NCBI RefSeq assembly: GCF_937863155.1
Contig: NZ_CALMFB010000024.1
Span: 105,327 to 169,326, forward strand
Origin: an uncultured Brevundimonas sp.
GTDB taxonomy: Bacteria > Pseudomonadota > Alphaproteobacteria > Caulobacterales > Caulobacteraceae
Length of the DNA: 64,000 nt
Reading direction: 5' to 3'
The translations under genes were made by a program, and so were the position numbers. Below are positions 25,391 through 35,459 of this stretch, piece by piece (positions within the stretch are counted from its first letter, which is position 1; the number at the start of each line of letters is the position of its first letter). Under the pieces are notes generated by a model. It had not been told where the DNA came from, ran no database searches, and was given only the letters and a program-made list of their open reading frames with translations.

Positions 25391-26884
25391 ATGACCCTGC
25401 TCGCCCCCATACCGTTCGACCCTGGCATGGACCCCGCGTCCATCCCGTCCCTGCCCCACAATCTGGAGGCGGAGCAGGCGCTTCTGGGCGCGCTGATGTT
25501 CGACAATGCGGTGTTCGAGCGCCTGTCCGACCGGCTGCGCGGCGCGCATTTCTACGAGCCGTTCCACCAGCGCCTGTATGACGCCATCGAGGACCACATC
25601 CGCCAGGGCCTGCTGGCCGAACCGACCATCCTGATGGAGCGGTTCAAGCAGGACCCGGCGTTCCAGGAGTTCGGCGGCCTGCGCTATCTGGCCGATCTGG
25701 TGGACCGCGCGCCCCCGGCCGCCAACGCCCCCGACTATGCTCGCGTGGTCTATGACCTGGCCCTGCGCCGTGACCTGATCCGCATCGGCGGCGAGATCAT
25801 CAAGGATGCGCCGGACCCCGAAACCCAGGCCTTGGACAAGATCGAACAGGCGGAACAGTCGCTGTACACCCTGGCCGAGACGGGCCAGCCGTCGTCCGGC
25901 TTCGTCAGCTTCTCCAACGCCCTGGCCGGCGCGGTCGAGATGGCGGGCGAGGCGTATCAGCGCGACGGCAAGCTGGCGGGCCTGGCCACCTATTTCGACG
26001 ATCTGGACCAGAAGCTGGGCGGACTGCACCCGTCGGACCTGCTGATCCTGGCCGGACGCCCGTCGATGGGTAAGACGGCCCTGGCGACCAACATCGCCTT
26101 CAATGTGGCGCGCAACTATCGCTGGGAGCCGGCGCCGGAGGGGCGCAAGACCGTGTCCGGCGGGGTGGTCGCCTTCTATTCGTTGGAAATGAGCGCCGAA
26201 CAGCTGGCCATGCGTATTCTGGCCGACGCCTCGGGCGTGTCGTCCGACAAGCTGCGCAAGGGCGAGATCGACGCCGCCGACTTCGGCCGCATCCGCGATG
26301 CCGCGGTCGAGATCGGGGAAAGCCCGCTGTACATCGACGCCACCGGCGGCCTGTCCATCTCCAAGCTGGCGGCCCGCGCGCGGCGGCTGAAGCGGATGGA
26401 GCATGGGCTGGACCTGATCATCGTCGACTATCTGCAGCTGATCACCACGGGCGAAGGCAACAGCCAGAAGAACCGAGTGCAGGAGGTCAGCGAGATCACC
26501 GGCGGGCTTAAAGCCCTGGCCAAGGAGCTGTCGGTGCCGATCATCGCCCTGTCGCAGCTGTCGCGTCAGGTCGAGCAGCGCGACGACAAGCGGCCCCAGC
26601 TGTCGGACCTGCGCGAATCCGGCTCGATCGAGCAGGACGCCGACTGCGTGATGTTCGTTTATCGAGAGGCCTATTACCTGAGCCGGGGCGAGCCGCGCGA
26701 GGGCACCGAAGAACACCTGAAGTGGCAGCAGGACATGGACGCCGTGCGCGGCACCGCCGAGGTCATCATCGGCAAACAGCGCCACGGCCCTATCGGCACG
26801 GTCAAGATGTCCTTCCACGACGACACGGTGCGGTTCGGCAATCTGGCGCGCGACGGGCGTTACGACAGCTACGGTAACGATTGA
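25391..26884 (+). CDS. dnaB: replicative DNA helicase
   Basis: 497 residues. N-terminal DnaB domain (PHNLEAEQALLGALMFDNAVFERL) and C-terminal RecA-like ATPase with Walker A GRPSMGKTAL (222-231), FYSLEMSAEQLAMRIL, and Walker B DLIIVDYLQLI; RESGSIEQDADCVMFVYR is the arginine-finger region. The hexamer unwinds DNA ahead of the fork. GCGTTAACC sits immediately ahead of the ATG. No intein is present. alr and radA follow on the same strand. Confidence 0.98.
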   Translation: MTLLAPIPFDPGMDPASIPSLPHNLEAEQALLGALMFDNAVFERLSDRLRGAHFYEPFHQRLYDAIEDHIRQGLLAEPTILMERFKQDPAFQEFGGLRYLADLVDRAPPAANAPDYARVVYDLALRRDLIRIGGEIIKDAPDPETQALDKIEQAEQSLYTLAETGQPSSGFVSFSNALAGAVEMAGEAYQRDGKLAGLATYFDDLDQKLGGLHPSDLLILAGRPSMGKTALATNIAFNVARNYRWEPAPEGRKTVSGGVVAFYSLEMSAEQLAMRILADASGVSSDKLRKGEIDAADFGRIRDAAVEIGESPLYIDATGGLSISKLAARARRLKRMEHGLDLIIVDYLQLITTGEGNSQKNRVQEVSEITGGLKALAKELSVPIIALSQLSRQVEQRDDKRPQLSDLRESGSIEQDADCVMFVYREAYYLSRGEPREGTEEHLKWQQDMDAVRGTAEVIIGKQRHGPIGTVKMSFHDDTVRFGNLARDGRYDSYGND

Positions 26885-26925
26885 CGCTTTCGCATCGCTT
26901 CGCACTTGCGGCATAGTGGGCGGGC

Positions 26926-27972
26926 ATGGCCCCTTCCCCCGCCCGCCTCACCGTCGATCTGGCCGCCCTGGCCCGCAATTTCCACACCGTCGGCGCCATC
27001 GCCGGGGCGCCGGTGCATCCGGTGGTCAAGGCCGACAGCTATGGCCTGGGGGCGATCCCCATCGCGCGCCGCCTGATGGCCGAGGGCGCGCGGACCTTCT
27101 TCGTCGCCCGCGCGGCCGAGGGCGTGGCTCTGCGGCAGGCGCTGGGGAGCGCACCCGTCATCTATGTGCTGGACGGCTGCGTCGCGGGGACGGCCGAGGA
27201 CCTGAAGGCGGCGGACCTGCGTCCGGTGCTTAACCATGGCGTGCAACTGGCCGACTGGCGGGCGGCGGGCGGCGGCGCCTGCGGCGTCCAGATCGACACC
27301 GGGATGAACCGACTGGGCTTCCGTCCCGAGGAGGCGCCCCTGTCATTCGAGGGGCTGACGCTGGTCATGAGCCACCTGGCCTGTTCCGACGATCCGGCCC
27401 AGCCGATGAACCGGCGCCAGCGTGACGCCTTCGCCACGGCGGCCGGGCGCTATCCGGGCGCCGTGCGTTCGTTCGCCAACTCGGGCGGGTGTTTCCTGGG
27501 CCCGGACTATGCTTTCGACGCCGTTCGGCCGGGTGTCTGCCTGTACGGCGGCGGCCCCGAGGGGCGGCCCGATCCGCGCATCGCCCCGGTGGCGACCCTG
27601 AGCGCCGATGTGCTGCAGGTGCGAGACGTGCCGGCCGAAGACAGCGTCGGCTATTCGCGCGGCTTCGTGGCCGAGGCGCCGCGCCGGGTCGCCACGGTCG
27701 CGGCCGGCTATGCCGACGGCGTGCTGCGGGCCTATTCCGGCGGGCGCGCGGGCCAGGTCTGGATCGGCGGCGAACTGCGCCCCATCGTCGGCCGGGTGTC
27801 GATGGACGTCTGCGCCGTGGACGTGACCGGCCTGGACGTCGCGGTCGGCGATGCGGCCGAACTGTATGGCGCGCACCGCCTGCTGGACGACGCGGCCCAG
27901 GCGGCCGGGACCATCGCCTATGAGCTGCTGACCAGCATCAGCCGGCGGGTGCCGCGCGTCTACGTCGACTGA
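26926..27972 (+). CDS. alr: alanine racemase
   Basis: 348 residues. PLP Lys35 is in HPVVKADSYGLGA, and the second catalytic tyrosine is Tyr243 in DSVGYSRGF. IDTGMNRLGF and PIVGRVSMDVCAVDVT are also family motifs. It makes D-alanine for peptidoglycan. It begins 41 bases after dnaB, an order (dnaB-alr-radA) seen in other Alphaproteobacteria. Confidence 0.95.
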   Translation: MAPSPARLTVDLAALARNFHTVGAIAGAPVHPVVKADSYGLGAIPIARRLMAEGARTFFVARAAEGVALRQALGSAPVIYVLDGCVAGTAEDLKAADLRPVLNHGVQLADWRAAGGGACGVQIDTGMNRLGFRPEEAPLSFEGLTLVMSHLACSDDPAQPMNRRQRDAFATAAGRYPGAVRSFANSGGCFLGPDYAFDAVRPGVCLYGGGPEGRPDPRIAPVATLSADVLQVRDVPAEDSVGYSRGFVAEAPRRVATVAAGYADGVLRAYSGGRAGQVWIGGELRPIVGRVSMDVCAVDVTGLDVAVGDAAELYGAHRLLDDAAQAAGTIAYELLTSISRRVPRVYVD

Positions 27973-28045
27973 CGGCGTCAGGATCGGTCGCAAGCCGGCC
28001 TGCGCCCCCTGCCCCGGCCGATGCTGATCCTGTAAGCCTGTCTTC

Positions 28046-29410
28046 ATGGCCAAGGACTCTGCGATCTTCGTCTGCCAATCCTGCGGGGCGGTGCATGGCA
28101 AATGGGCCGGGCAATGCGCCGCCTGCGGCCAGTGGAACACCATCGTCGAAGAGGCCCGCAGCGCCCCGCCCGGCGCCCTGAAGCCCGCCGCGACAAGCCG
28201 TTCACGCGGCCTGAACTTCGAGACCCTCCAGTCCGAAAACCCCGAACCGCCGCGTCTGGTCACCGGGGTGGCCGAGTTCGACCGGGTGTGCGGCGGCGGC
28301 GTGGTGCCGGGTTCGGCCATCCTGCTGTCGGGCGATCCGGGGGTGGGCAAGTCGACCCTGTTGCTGGAGGTCTGCGCCCGCGCGGCCCTGGCCGGACGGC
28401 GGGTGGCCTATATCTCGGGCGAAGAGGCCATCGAACAGATCCGCAGCCGCGCGCGCCGCATGGGTCTGGCCCAGGCGCCGGTCGAACTGGCCAGCGCCAC
28501 GGCCCTGCGCGAAATCCTGTCGACGCTGAAGCGCGAGCGGTTCGACATCGTGGTCATCGATTCGATCCAGACCCTGTGGAGCGACGTGCACGAGGCCGGG
28601 CCGGGGTCGATCGTCCAGGTCCGGGCCTGCGCCGCCGAGATGGTGCGCCTGGCCAAGGCAGGCGGGCCGGCCGTCATCCTGGTCGGCCATGTCACCAAGG
28701 ACGGACAGGTGGCCGGGCCGCGCGTGGTCGAACACATGGTCGACGCCGTCATGACCTTCGAGGGCGAGCGCGGCTATCCGTTCCGCATTCTGCGCGCGGG
28801 CAAGAACCGCTTTGGCGCCACTGACGAGATCGGCGTGTTCGAAATGGGCGACAGCGGCCTGCGCGAAGTGGCCAACCCGTCGGCCCTGTTCCTGGGCGAG
28901 GGCAAGGAGCGCGCGCCCGGCGCCGCCGTCTTCGCCGGCATAGAAGGGTCGCGGCCCGTGCTGGTCGAGATCCAGGCCCTGGTGGCGCCCAGCGCATACG
29001 GCACGCCGCGCCGAGCGGTCGTCGGCTGGGATTCCGGGCGGTTGGCCATGGTTCTGGCGGTGCTGGAGGCGCGGTGCGGCCTGGGGTTCGGGGACCGGGA
29101 CGTCTATCTGAACGTGGCGGGGGGCCTGCGGGTCAACGAACCGGCCGCCGACCTGGCCGCCGCCGCCGCCCTGATTTCATCCGCGACCGACATGCCCCTG
29201 CCGCAAGGCTGCGTCGTCTTCGGCGAGATCGGCCTGTCGGGCGAGGTGCGCGCCGTCGGCCGGGCCGAGGCGCGCCTGCGCGAGGCGATGAAGCTGGGCT
29301 TCGACCAGGCCCTGTCCCCGCCCCTGAACGGCAAGGCCGGCGCCGCGCGCGTCACCGCCGTGACCCGCCTGTCCGAAGCCGTCGAAAGAATCTCCGAAAG
29401 CCGCTATTGA
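28046..29410 (+). CDS. radA: DNA repair protein RadA
   Basis: 454 residues. N-terminal zinc finger with Cys10, Cys13, Cys24 and Cys27 (CQSCGAVHGKWAGQCAAC), then a RecA-like core with Walker A GDPGVGKSTLL (96-106), the RadA-specific KNRFG motif near residue 253, and a C-terminal Lon-like domain (DRDVYLNVAGGLRVNEPAADLAAA). It promotes branch migration of recombination intermediates. The downstream gene is a low-GC orphan instead of cvpA directly. Confidence 0.97.
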   Translation: MAKDSAIFVCQSCGAVHGKWAGQCAACGQWNTIVEEARSAPPGALKPAATSRSRGLNFETLQSENPEPPRLVTGVAEFDRVCGGGVVPGSAILLSGDPGVGKSTLLLEVCARAALAGRRVAYISGEEAIEQIRSRARRMGLAQAPVELASATALREILSTLKRERFDIVVIDSIQTLWSDVHEAGPGSIVQVRACAAEMVRLAKAGGPAVILVGHVTKDGQVAGPRVVEHMVDAVMTFEGERGYPFRILRAGKNRFGATDEIGVFEMGDSGLREVANPSALFLGEGKERAPGAAVFAGIEGSRPVLVEIQALVAPSAYGTPRRAVVGWDSGRLAMVLAVLEARCGLGFGDRDVYLNVAGGLRVNEPAADLAAAAALISSATDMPLPQGCVVFGEIGLSGEVRAVGRAEARLREAMKLGFDQALSPPLNGKAGAARVTAVTRLSEAVERISESRY

Positions 29411-29418
29411 AGGCTTCG

Positions 29419-29961
29419 ATGATTGAGGTTGTCCGGGCTGATATTGGAAATGGGATAGCTGCGACCTCGGCCTTGGTCGCACTAGCCGCGCTTCTTATAT
29501 CCCAACGGGCGGACACGGCGAGACGTATCTCCAACAGAGTTGCTCACCGAAATCTGGCTTACTTTGCGTTTCGATTTGTCGAAGATGTTGCGCAAAATAT
29601 AACCGAAGGGAAATTCCAGACTAGAGCCGCATCTGATTGGTCTAGCACCAAATTCGGACTGGATGCGATCGACACCACAGCGGTGACGCCGACATCCTGG
29701 CTTAACGACTTACTCCAAGTCCGACTCCTTTGGGATACCGCTGAGATGATCGATCAGCGCAGAAATCCAGGCAATGATCTAGCTGTACTGGACAATGCGA
29801 GGACGAGAGCTCGCGAAGCTATTGGAAACATGGACCGGAAACTCAAAGCCGATGGCATCCAGATAGACAGAGATAACGTCGCCATAGATCCAGATTTTTG
29901 GCGATGCATCAGGGCTACCCGGAACTGGTTTAGTCGGATGAGGAGAGGGAAGATCGCATGA
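29419..29961 (+). CDS. low-GC orphan protein with N-terminal hydrophobic segment
   Basis: 180 residues from the ATG at 29419, 8 bases after the radA stop. GC content is near 50% by eye, well below its neighbours, with many codons (ATA, AGA, CTA, TTT) that those genes avoid; this suggests transfer. Residues ~12-30 (GIAATSALVALAALLISQR) could be a membrane helix; the rest is polar and mostly helical (RNLAYFAFRFVEDVAQNI, VRLLWDTAEMIDQRR, FWRCIRATRNWFSRMRRG). No family recognised. Its stop overlaps the cvpA ATG (ATGA), and AGGAGAGG inside its end serves as the cvpA ribosome binding site. Confidence 0.75.
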   Translation: MIEVVRADIGNGIAATSALVALAALLISQRADTARRISNRVAHRNLAYFAFRFVEDVAQNITEGKFQTRAASDWSSTKFGLDAIDTTAVTPTSWLNDLLQVRLLWDTAEMIDQRRNPGNDLAVLDNARTRAREAIGNMDRKLKADGIQIDRDNVAIDPDFWRCIRATRNWFSRMRRGKIA

Positions 29962-30545
29962 CCGGCTATGACGCCCTGGCTGTCATTCTGATCCTGGCCT
30001 CGGCCGCCGCCGGCTGGGTGCGCGGCGGGGTGCGCGAGGTTATCACCCTGCTCAGCTTCGTGCTGGCGGCCTTTGTCGCCCTGATCGCCCTGCCGCTGAC
30101 GGCGCCGATCGGGCGGGGGCTGGTCGATCCCGACTGGGCCGGGTCAATCCTGGCGGCGGTCGTCAGCTTCCTGGCGCTGTATTGGGGCGTGCGCCTGTTC
30201 GGCTCGCAGCTGTCGAAGAAGGCCCAGGCCCATCCGCACCTGGGCGGGGTGGACCGGGTCATCGGCGTCTTCGTGGGCGCGGCGCGGGCGCTGGTGCTGC
30301 TGGGGGCCATCCATCTGGTCGTGGTCGCCGCCATGCCGGGCGAAAAGACCCCGCGCTGGCTGACCGACGCGCGTCTTTACAAGATCAGCGCCGGCTCGGC
30401 CCGCCTGATCCAGACCATTCTGCCGGGCATCGGCCGGGGCATGGACGCGGTGTCGCCCGTCGTCGCTTCATCCGCCCGCGAAGGGTTTTCCGGCGACAGG
30501 GCCTTGCCCCGGCCCCAATCGGGGACTAACTCGCCGCCATCCTGA
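29958..30545 (+). CDS. cvpA: CvpA family membrane protein
   Basis: 195 residues. Four hydrophobic segments: VILILASAAAGWVRGGVREVI, LLSFVLAAFVALIALPLT, ILAAVVSFLALYWGVRLFG and GVFVGAARALVLLGAIHLVVVAAM. RGGVREVI and the first two helices are CvpA hallmarks. CvpA is an inner-membrane protein needed for colicin V export in E. coli and for envelope stress tolerance. It precedes purF by 30 bases, the same order as in E. coli. Confidence 0.92.
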   Translation: MTGYDALAVILILASAAAGWVRGGVREVITLLSFVLAAFVALIALPLTAPIGRGLVDPDWAGSILAAVVSFLALYWGVRLFGSQLSKKAQAHPHLGGVDRVIGVFVGAARALVLLGAIHLVVVAAMPGEKTPRWLTDARLYKISAGSARLIQTILPGIGRGMDAVSPVVASSAREGFSGDRALPRPQSGTNSPPS

Positions 30546-30575
30546 GTTTTGCCCGGCTGACCGGAGACGACGTCG

Positions 30576-32081
30576 ATGATCCACCACATCGCCGATCCCG
30601 TCGTGCATCGCCCGCATGAGCGCGACGCCGACGACGACCGTCCCCGTCTGGAATGCGGCGTCTGCGGCGTCTGGGGCGCCGCGGCGGACGAGGCGTCCTC
30701 CATCGTCGCCCTGGGCCTGCACGCGCTGCAGCACCGCGGCCAGGAAGCCTGTGGCATCGCCAGCGTCGGCGACGACCGGTTCCATACCGAGCGGCACATG
30801 GGCCTGGTGGGCGAAGCCTTCGGCGGCGCCGATCTGTCGGGCCGCATGCCCGGCCCGGCGGCGGTGGGCCACACCCGCTATTCCACCTCGGGCGGCAGCT
30901 TCCTGCGCAACATCCAGCCGATGTTCGCCGACCTGGACACCGGCGGCATCGCCATCGCTCACAACGGCAATCTGACCAACTTCCTGTACCTGCGGAACCG
31001 GCTGGTGGGCGAAGGCGCCATCTTCCAGTCGACGTCGGATTCCGAGGTCATCCTGCATCTGATCGCCCGCAGCCGTAAGGCCAAGATCGTCGATCGCTTC
31101 ATCGACGCCCTGGGCCAGATCGAGGGCGGCTACGCCCTGGTGGCCCAGACGACCAAGAAGATGATCGGCGCGCGCGACCCGCTGGGCATCCGCCCGCTGG
31201 TGCTGGGCAAGGCGGGCGACGCCTGGGTTCTGGCGTCCGAGACCTGCGCCCTGGACATGATCGGCGCCGACTTCGTGCGCGACATCGAACACGGCGAAGT
31301 GGTGGTGATCGACGAGGACGGCCTGACCTCGCTGAAGCCCTTCCCGGCCCGCGCCGCCCGGCCCTGCCTGTTCGAATACGTCTATTTCGCCCGCCCCGAT
31401 TCGGTGGTGGACGGCCGCTCGGTCTATGAGGTGCGCAAGGCCATGGGCCGCGCCCTGGCCCGCGAACACGCGGTTGAGGCCGACATCGTGGTGCCTGTGC
31501 CCGATTCCGGCGTGCCGGCGGCCCTGGGTTACGCCCACGAAAGCGGCATCCCGTTCGAGATGGGCATCATCCGCAGCCACTATCTGGGCCGCACCTTCAT
31601 CCAGCCCAGCCAGGGCGCCCGGCAAAAAGGCGTCCGCATGAAGCACAGCCCCAACAAGGCCGCCCTGGCCGGCAAGCGGGTGGTGCTGATCGACGATTCC
31701 ATCGTGCGCGGCACCACCTCCGTGAAGCTGGTCCGGGCCGTGCGCGCCGCCGGCGCCGCAGAGGTGCATCTGCGGTCCGCCAGCCCGCCGATCCTGTATC
31801 CCGACTTCTATGGCATCGACATGCCGGAACGGGAGCAGTTGATCGCCGCCCAGAAGTCGCTGGAGGAGATGCGCCAGTATCTGGAGGTCGACACCCTGGG
31901 CTTCCTGTCGGTCGACGGCCTTTACCGCGCCCTGGGTCAGGACGGGCGCAATGACGCCGCGCCCCAGTTCACCGACCACTATTTCACCGGCGACTATCCG
32001 ACCCGCCTGCTGGACCGCGAAATCGCCGAGGGCGGGCGCGACGCCTCGGGTCGGCAACTTTCCCTGCTGGTGAGCGCTTAA
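30576..32081 (+). CDS. purF: amidophosphoribosyltransferase
   Basis: 501 residues. The first committed step of purine synthesis: PRPP + Gln to phosphoribosylamine. The glutaminase nucleophile is Cys27 (ECGVCGVWG) after a 26-residue propeptide that must be removed, as in the B. subtilis-type enzyme; E. coli PurF lacks such a long leader. Other motifs: LGLHALQHRGQEACGIAS, GHTRYSTSG, SDSEVILHL and the PRPP loop VVLIDDSIVRGTT. cvpA lies upstream. Confidence 0.96.
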   Translation: MIHHIADPVVHRPHERDADDDRPRLECGVCGVWGAAADEASSIVALGLHALQHRGQEACGIASVGDDRFHTERHMGLVGEAFGGADLSGRMPGPAAVGHTRYSTSGGSFLRNIQPMFADLDTGGIAIAHNGNLTNFLYLRNRLVGEGAIFQSTSDSEVILHLIARSRKAKIVDRFIDALGQIEGGYALVAQTTKKMIGARDPLGIRPLVLGKAGDAWVLASETCALDMIGADFVRDIEHGEVVVIDEDGLTSLKPFPARAARPCLFEYVYFARPDSVVDGRSVYEVRKAMGRALAREHAVEADIVVPVPDSGVPAALGYAHESGIPFEMGIIRSHYLGRTFIQPSQGARQKGVRMKHSPNKAALAGKRVVLIDDSIVRGTTSVKLVRAVRAAGAAEVHLRSASPPILYPDFYGIDMPEREQLIAAQKSLEEMRQYLEVDTLGFLSVDGLYRALGQDGRNDAAPQFTDHYFTGDYPTRLLDREIAEGGRDASGRQLSLLVSA

Positions 32082-32087
32082 GCGGGC

Positions 32088-32432
32088 ATGACCCGCCTCG
32101 GCTATTTCACCCTGGACACCCCCGACATCGACAAGGCGCGCGCCTTCTACGCCGCCCTGTTCGGCTGGACCTTCGATGACGGCAGCAGCCATGCGACCTA
32201 CGCCCATGTCGTCGGCGGCGCGCCGGAGTTCGGCTTCACCAAGGCCGAGCGGGCCGGGTCATACGCCAATCTGTATTTCCGGGTCGACGACATCCAGGCC
32301 GCCTGCGCCCGCGTGGTCGAACTGGGCGGCAAGGCGGCCGTTCCGTCCCAAAGTCCGTCGGGCCTGTCGGCCGTGGTCTGCGACGACCAGGGAACCAGTT
32401 TCAGCCTGTGGCAATCGGCCGAGGGTTACTGA
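32088..32432 (+). CDS. VOC family (glyoxalase/dioxygenase fold) protein
   Basis: 114 residues, a single VOC module: RLGYFTLDTPDIDKARAFYAALFGWTF, then PEFGFTK, ANLYFRVDDIQAACARVVELGG and VVCDDQGTSFSLWQ. The paired beta-alpha-beta-beta-beta pattern is clear. Substrate unknown. It begins 6 bases after purF and converges on the toxin gene, overlapping its stop by 7 bases. Confidence 0.88.
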   Translation: MTRLGYFTLDTPDIDKARAFYAALFGWTFDDGSSHATYAHVVGGAPEFGFTKAERAGSYANLYFRVDDIQAACARVVELGGKAAVPSQSPSGLSAVVCDDQGTSFSLWQSAEGY

Positions 32433-32743
32433 ACCTCGTCTTCAGGGTTTGGCGACCACCCGGTCCAGTTTTGGGCCGTGTGAAAGACCCGATGGACATG
32501 CAGGGCGTCGTCCGGGCCGCCGACCAGCGAATAGACGATGACATAGGCGGTATGCAGGACAGCCTTTTCATATGTTCCATCGCAATAGCCAGGGCGGCCG
32601 ATCGGGCGTGTAGCGAGAGCCGCCACCGTGTCCATGATCCGATCCTTGAGGACCTGAGCCGCGTCAGCATTGCGATCGCTGAGATAATCGACGGCCGCGT
32701 CCAACTGGTCGATGGCCGCATCCGACCACCGGACGGACCTCAT
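32426..32743 (-). CDS. RelE/ParE family toxin
   Basis: 105 residues. MRSVRWSDAAIDQLDAAVDYLSDRN and the central VAALATRPIGRPGYCDGTYEKAVLHTAYVIVYSLV match the RelE/ParE fold; the C-terminal VHRVFHTAQNW replaces the usual H..R..W motif. ParE poisons gyrase, RelE cuts mRNA; the sequence does not decide which. The ATG overlaps the antitoxin stop (ATGA), the usual arrangement with antitoxin first. Confidence 0.88.
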   Translation of the reverse strand: MRSVRWSDAAIDQLDAAVDYLSDRNADAAQVLKDRIMDTVAALATRPIGRPGYCDGTYEKAVLHTAYVIVYSLVGGPDDALHVHRVFHTAQNWTGWSPNPEDEVQ

Positions 32744-32997
32744 ATCTTCGCCCTGTGCCGGTCGATCGTGGCCTGTAGGCGCGCCATGGCCTCTTCATGG
32801 GACACGGTTCGCCCCTCCCGGAAATCGGCTCGGGACTGCTCGATCGCCTCCAGCATTTCCATTTCGCGGTCAAGGAAGGCTTCGAGTCCACGCTCGGCTA
32901 CGGCCGAAGGGGTTCTATGGGTCTGCTCTGCATAGCGGCCCAGCTTTTCCTTCAGGGATTCGCTGACCCGCAAGGTCAAAGTCGCGGTCTTGGCCAT
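32740..32997 (-). CDS. ribbon-helix-helix antitoxin (ParD-like)
   Basis: 85 residues from the ATG at 32997 (MAKTATLTLRVSESLKEKLGRYAEQTHRTPSA is the RHH domain). The C-terminal half (FLDREMEMLEAIEQSRADF, SHEEAMARLQATIDRHRAKI) is the toxin-binding helix. A longer start at 33033 would lie within the palindrome at 33021-33035 and is rejected. It would repress its own operon and neutralise the toxin encoded just downstream. Confidence 0.88.
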   Translation of the reverse strand: MAKTATLTLRVSESLKEKLGRYAEQTHRTPSAVAERGLEAFLDREMEMLEAIEQSRADFREGRTVSHEEAMARLQATIDRHRAKI

Positions 32998-33020
32998 GTC
33001 CGGCTCCATCGAATGCATCA

Positions 33021-33035
33021 CAATGTAACACATTG
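33021..33035. promoter_or_regulatory. palindromic operator of the toxin-antitoxin pair
   Basis: CAATGT-AAC-ACATTG is a perfect 6-bp inverted repeat with a 3-base centre, 24-38 bases upstream of the antitoxin ATG and 33 bases upstream of the divergent SDR gene. Ribbon-helix-helix antitoxins bind such sites to autorepress. Confidence 0.6.
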
Positions 33036-33067
33036 ACCGGACCTTCAGCCATCCCTACCACCGCGCC

Positions 33068-33816
33068 ATGACGGACCTGCCTCTGAAAGACCGTATCGCC
33101 CTGGTCGTCGGCGCCTCGCGCGGCATCGGCTATGAAAGCGCCCTGGGCCTGGCCCGGGCCGGCGCCCATGTCGTGGCTGCCGCCCGCACCCAGGGCGGGC
33201 TGGAAGAACTGGACGACGCCATCTTCGCCGCCACGGGCCGGCACGCAACCCTGATCCCGTTCGATCTGGTGGACGGCGGGGCCATCGACCGGCTGGGCGG
33301 CGCCCTTTACGAACGGTTCGGACGGCTGGACGTCTGGGTCCAGGCGGCGGCCATCATGGGGCCGTCGGGCCTGACGCCGGTGGCCCACGCCGAACCGCGC
33401 GAGTTCGCCAAGGTCGAGAAGGTCAATTTCACCGGGGTCTATCGCCTGATCCGTTCGCTGGAGCCGCTTCTGCGCGCCTCGGACGCCGGGCGTGTGATCC
33501 ACCTGACCACCAGCGTCGCCGCCAGCCCGCGCGCCTTCTGGGGCGCCTACGCCGCGACCAAGGCGGGCGCCGAGGCGCTGATGAAGACCTGGGCCGACGA
33601 GATCGAAAGCACCGCCATCCGCGTCGCCGTGGTCGATCCGGGCCGCATGCGCACCCAGCTGCGCGCCCAGGCCTTTCCGGGCGAGGACCCGGCCGCCCTG
33701 CCCCCGCCGTCGGACATCGCCCCCCTGATCGTCGAACTGGCCCGCGCCGACCTGACCCCGCCCTTGAGCGTCAAATTCAGCGAATGGCAGGCCGGCCCGA
33801 CGGCGGCGGCGCTGGT

Positions 33817-33820
<4 letters not shown>
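33068..33820 (+). CDS. SDR family NAD(P)-dependent oxidoreductase
   Basis: 250 residues. The cofactor motif is VVGASRGIGYESALGLARAGAHVV near the N-terminus, and the catalytic region has Ser in HLTTSVAASPRAFWGAYAATKAG followed by YxxxK (YAATK). The length is classical SDR. FYRLIRSLEPLLRASDAGRVIHLT fits a membraneless soluble enzyme. The substrate is unknown. The last 4 bases overlap the convergent der stop. Confidence 0.92.
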
Positions 33821-35439
<1,619 letters not shown>

Positions 35440-35459
35440 GACGTCAGCCTATAGGCCGA

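Noticed and set aside
29074-29418. Upstream extension of the low-GC orphan frame into radA
   Set aside because: It is an alternative frame of radA with high GC; the composition change and the ATG at 29419 mark the real start.
32998-33033. Longer antitoxin start at 33033
   Set aside because: It would fall within the palindromic operator and add residues with no RHH character; MAKTATLTLRV at 32997 is the expected start.
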